DNA of 64,000 nucleotides from JAFGQU01 sp964483625 (GTDB lineage Bacteria > Omnitrophota > Gorgyraeia > Duberdicusellales > 4484-171): the NCBI GenBank assembly GCA_964483625.1, contig CAZABB010000001.1:1-64000 (forward strand), written 5' to 3'. The notes under the pieces are model-generated. The model was not told the origin of the DNA and made no database searches. It worked only from the letters and a program-made list of their open reading frames with translations. This document shows, piece after piece, positions 61,513-64,000 of this stretch (position 1 is its first letter; every line of letters starts with the position of its first letter). Position numbers and translations under genes: made by a program.

Positions 61513-64000
61513 CTACTGCTCGTCACTGTCCTGTTCTAATTCTTGCAATAACTCCCGTGCTTCTTCACCAGCAAACTTCAACCCAATAATCGTCTCCAAC
61601 ATTCGTCTGGCTTCCTCAGGATTATCTGTTTTGCGATAGAGTCTCCCCAACGCCACATAACTTTCATATTGGGAGGGTTCTAATTCAATACTTTTTTTAA
61701 GAACGTCTATTGCCTGTTCATAATTTTCCTGTGCCTGATAAACCTCAGCTAATCCGGTATACAGAGATATCTCCTCTGGATATATCTGAATTCCCTTCCG
61801 ATACCACCGTACAGCTTCCGCATAATCCCCTTGCTGGGAAGAAACCATCCCCAACCCCCGATAAATGTCGGCGGCGGGATCAAATTCTAAAGCCTTTTTA
61901 AACCACTTCTGTGCTTCACTATTATTTCCCTGAACCTGATATATCCACGCCAACGCTCCGTAGTTATCGCTCACATCGGGAGTCGACACAATCCCTTTTT
62001 GATACCATTTGATTGCTTCGGCATAATTTCCCTGACCGTAATAAATGCTGCCAAGACCATGATAGCCATAGGGATCTTCGGAATCTATCTGGATTGTTTT
62101 CTTAAACCACTTGGTTGCTTCGGATACATTTTCTTTTTCCCGGGCGATCCATCCCAACCCGACATAATGATTACTGTTTTCGGGGTCGCATTCGATAGCT
62201 TTCTCAAATAACTCAGAAGCTCGGGTAAAATCTTTTTGGTCAAGAAAAATCCAGGCCAATCCATTATAGCTCATTCCATCGTCGGGATTGCTTTCCAGAG
62301 CACGCTGGAACCATTCTTTTGCTTCGTCATAATCACCCTGCTGACGATAAATTTCACCAATACCTCTATAGCCGGTGACTGACGTGGTATCACGGGAAAT
62401 CCCTTGTTTGAACCATTCTATCGCCTCATCGTATTTACCCTGAGCTGATGCGATATGAGCAAGCCCCATATAATTTTCCGGAAATTCCGGGGCAACTTCA
62501 ACCCCTTTTTTATACCATTTCGCCGCCTCATCCCGATCTCCCCGGCGATGATAGATTCCCGCTATGCCAACATAGCTATCTCCTATCTTGGGAGCCTTTT
62601 CGATCGCACGCATAAACCATTCTATCGCCTCATCGTATTTACCCTGCTCCGAAACAACATGCCCAAGATACACATAGTGATCCGGGACTTCTGGATCGAC
62701 TTCAATTGCCTTCCTGTACCACCGCTCTGCTTCATCCCATTTTCCCCGCCGGCGATAGACATCGGCAATGCCCCTATACACGTCTTCTCCTTCATACCCT
62801 TTTTCTAGCGCGCGTTGAAATAATTCTATCGCCTCATCGTATTCGCCCCGGGTTAAAGCACTATACCCGAGACCCACATAGTTTGATACCGACTCCGGCG
62901 CGATTTCAACCGCTTTCTTGTACCACCGGGCCGCCTCATCCCATTCCTCCCTCTGACGATAGATATCGGCAAGCTCAGCGTATCCCTGTTTTTCTTCGGG
63001 ATTTTTTTCTATGGCACGCATAAACCATTCTATGGCTTCATCATGCCTGTCTTGAGCAGAAGCGATTTGCCCCAGCCGCACATAATAGGCCGCCTGCGGT
63101 ACCACAGCGATCGCTTTCTTATACCATTCGACAGCCTTCTCCAGGTTTCCCTGCTGGAAATATACTTCAGCGGTATCCCGATAAATTTCCCCATCCTGCC
63201 GGTCTTTTTCTATCGCGCTTTCAATCCATTTCTCAGCTTCGGCATATTCCCGTCGCTGCAAAAACATCAACCCAATCAACCTGTAAGCTATACTATTCTC
63301 AGAATTTATCTCTATCGCCCTGCCCCACTGTTTCTGTGCCAATGCAGATTGACCCATCTGTTGGTATGCCATACCAAGCTGTACATAAATGTAATAATTA
63401 TCTGCTCCGGGAGTGATATAGTTGAGGCCTTTTTCAAACGATTCAACCGCTTTTTCATATTCTTTCTTCTGCAAATAGATTCTCCCTATCCCTTCGTACG
63501 CATCGTAAGGATTGATTTCAATTCCTTTTTTAAACCATCCCATGGCTTCGTCATACTTATTCTGAGCAAAAAATATATCTCCCAAAAGCACATAGGCTTC
63601 GGGGCTATCCCGATCATTCATTTTGACAGCTTTATCCAACCACGTGAATGCCTGTTCATATTTGTTCTGCCTAAAATATATCCGCCCCAGACCAACATAC
63701 GCACGGGTATCGTTTTGATCGTCTACTGCCAATGCCTTCTGAACCCATTGGATCGCTTCGTCATACTTACCTTGGTTCTCTTTTATCGCCGCGAGTCTCA
63801 GATAACTATTGCTATGGGAAGGATTGATGTGTAGTGATTTTTGATACCATTGGATCGCCTGGTCATATTTTCGTAGAGCCGCAAAACTTCCCCCAAGCTG
63901 ATCCATACTCTCGATATCATCCGGTTCCTTTTCTATCGCGCGTTTAAACCACTCTATCGCTTCCCGGAATTCTCCGCGCGACTTATATACCAATCCGATG
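61513..64000 (-). CDS. Large TPR-repeat protein (5' end outside the window)
   Basis: At least 826 residues are visible, and the frame stays open to the window edge, so the N-terminus is missing. I count 24 TPR units of ~34 residues with the usual pattern (such as GLAEVYQAQENYEQAIDVLKKSIELEPSQY), then an acidic tail LLQELEQDSDEQ. No catalytic domain is visible in this part. Units 10-17 form a higher-order repeat of two TPRs. It is probably a scaffold binding other proteins, perhaps in envelope polysaccharide assembly. The 170 bases before the next gene (61343-61512) contain nothing recognisable. Confidence 0.9.
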   Translation of the reverse strand, partial: IGLVYKSRGEFREAIEWFKRAIEKEPDDIESMDQLGGSFAALRKYDQAIQWYQKSLHINPSHSNSYLRLAAIKENQGKYDEAIQWVQKALAVDDQNDTRAYVGLGRIYFRQNKYEQAFTWLDKAVKMNDRDSPEAYVLLGDIFFAQNKYDEAMGWFKKGIEINPYDAYEGIGRIYLQKKEYEKAVESFEKGLNYITPGADNYYIYVQLGMAYQQMGQSALAQKQWGRAIEINSENSIAYRLIGLMFLQRREYAEAEKWIESAIEKDRQDGEIYRDTAEVYFQQGNLEKAVEWYKKAIAVVPQAAYYVRLGQIASAQDRHDEAIEWFMRAIEKNPEEKQGYAELADIYRQREEWDEAARWYKKAVEIAPESVSNYVGLGYSALTRGEYDEAIELFQRALEKGYEGEDVYRGIADVYRRRGKWDEAERWYRKAIEVDPEVPDHYVYLGHVVSEQGKYDEAIEWFMRAIEKAPKIGDSYVGIAGIYHRRGDRDEAAKWYKKGVEVAPEFPENYMGLAHIASAQGKYDEAIEWFKQGISRDTTSVTGYRGIGEIYRQQGDYDEAKEWFQRALESNPDDGMSYNGLAWIFLDQKDFTRASELFEKAIECDPENSNHYVGLGWIAREKENVSEATKWFKKTIQIDSEDPYGYHGLGSIYYGQGNYAEAIKWYQKGIVSTPDVSDNYGALAWIYQVQGNNSEAQKWFKKALEFDPAADIYRGLGMVSSQQGDYAEAVRWYRKGIQIYPEEISLYTGLAEVYQAQENYEQAIDVLKKSIELEPSQYESYVALGRLYRKTDNPEEARRMLETIIGLKFAGEEARELLQELEQDSDEQ
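62262..63079 (-). repeat. Fourfold 204-bp higher-order TPR repeat
   Basis: Within the TPR gene, eight consecutive units alternate between an A type (as in DEAIEWFMRAIEK) and a B type (as in IYRRRG, DEAxxWYKKA). The period is therefore 68 residues, about 204 bp, repeated four times with divergence. Boundaries are approximate. This points to growth of the array by duplication of two-TPR blocks. Confidence 0.7.

Overview
The window looks like a 64 kb stretch of chromosome from an uncultured, probably Gram-negative-type bacterium. It has a lipobox protein, polyprenyl-sugar-dependent glycosyltransferases, GTP-type PEP carboxykinase and bacterial purC. The gene style (runs of cobalamin-binding radical SAM proteins, TPR proteins, NodU-type carbamoyltransferases) recalls Omnitrophota-like candidate phyla, but that placement is a low-confidence inference without a marker gene. 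I find 52 protein genes and one tRNA. I see no transposase, integrase, phage gene or CRISPR array.

Layout. (A) 299-3836, plus: cobalamin radical SAM enzyme, methyltransferase, and a radical SAM/SPASM enzyme with a PqqD-like N-terminus. (B) 3822-16985, minus: four adjacent radical SAM genes, a short-chain dehydrogenase/epimerase, an SGNH hydrolase, a TIM-barrel sugar isomerase, myo-inositol-phosphate synthase, a methyltransferase, two GT2 enzymes and a GT39-type membrane enzyme. (C) 17283-29901, plus: three cobalamin radical SAM genes (two share a perfect 686-bp block), an ABC-2 exporter, two more radical SAM genes, GT4, two GT2 and a polysaccharide deacetylase. (D) 29927-48145, minus: three radical SAM genes, GT2/GT39 genes, a carbamoyltransferase/DUF5989-like/small membrane/sugar-amidotransferase module, an SGNH hydrolase carrying a TPR insert, a polyprenyl-sugar synthase-like GT2, the housekeeping genes purC and pckG, tRNA-Leu with 124-bp tandem repeats next to it, and a GH5-like lipoprotein. 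(E) 48223-53563, plus: deacetylase, PP-loop enzyme, large membrane protein, small membrane protein, carbamoyltransferase. (F) 53566-64000, minus: cobalamin radical SAM, SPASM, cobalamin radical SAM, carbamoyltransferase, large membrane protein, and a TPR protein that runs off the window.

Taken together there are 17 radical SAM enzymes (7 cobalamin-binding type, 10 SPASM/twitch type) interleaved with 8 soluble glycosyltransferases, 2 GT39-type enzymes, 3 carbamoyltransferases, 2 deacetylases, 2 SGNH hydrolases and an exporter. The most economical reading is a very large locus that builds and decorates an extracellular glycan or glycolipid, possibly inositol-containing. In that reading the radical SAM enzymes would do C-methylation, epimerisation or dehydrogenation, and the others carbamoylation, amidation, deacylation and export. 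This is inference from gene content; no substrate can be read from the sequence. Notable absences are sugar-nucleotide synthesis genes other than one SDR, PLP sugar aminotransferases, NRPS/PKS genes and an evident RiPP precursor.
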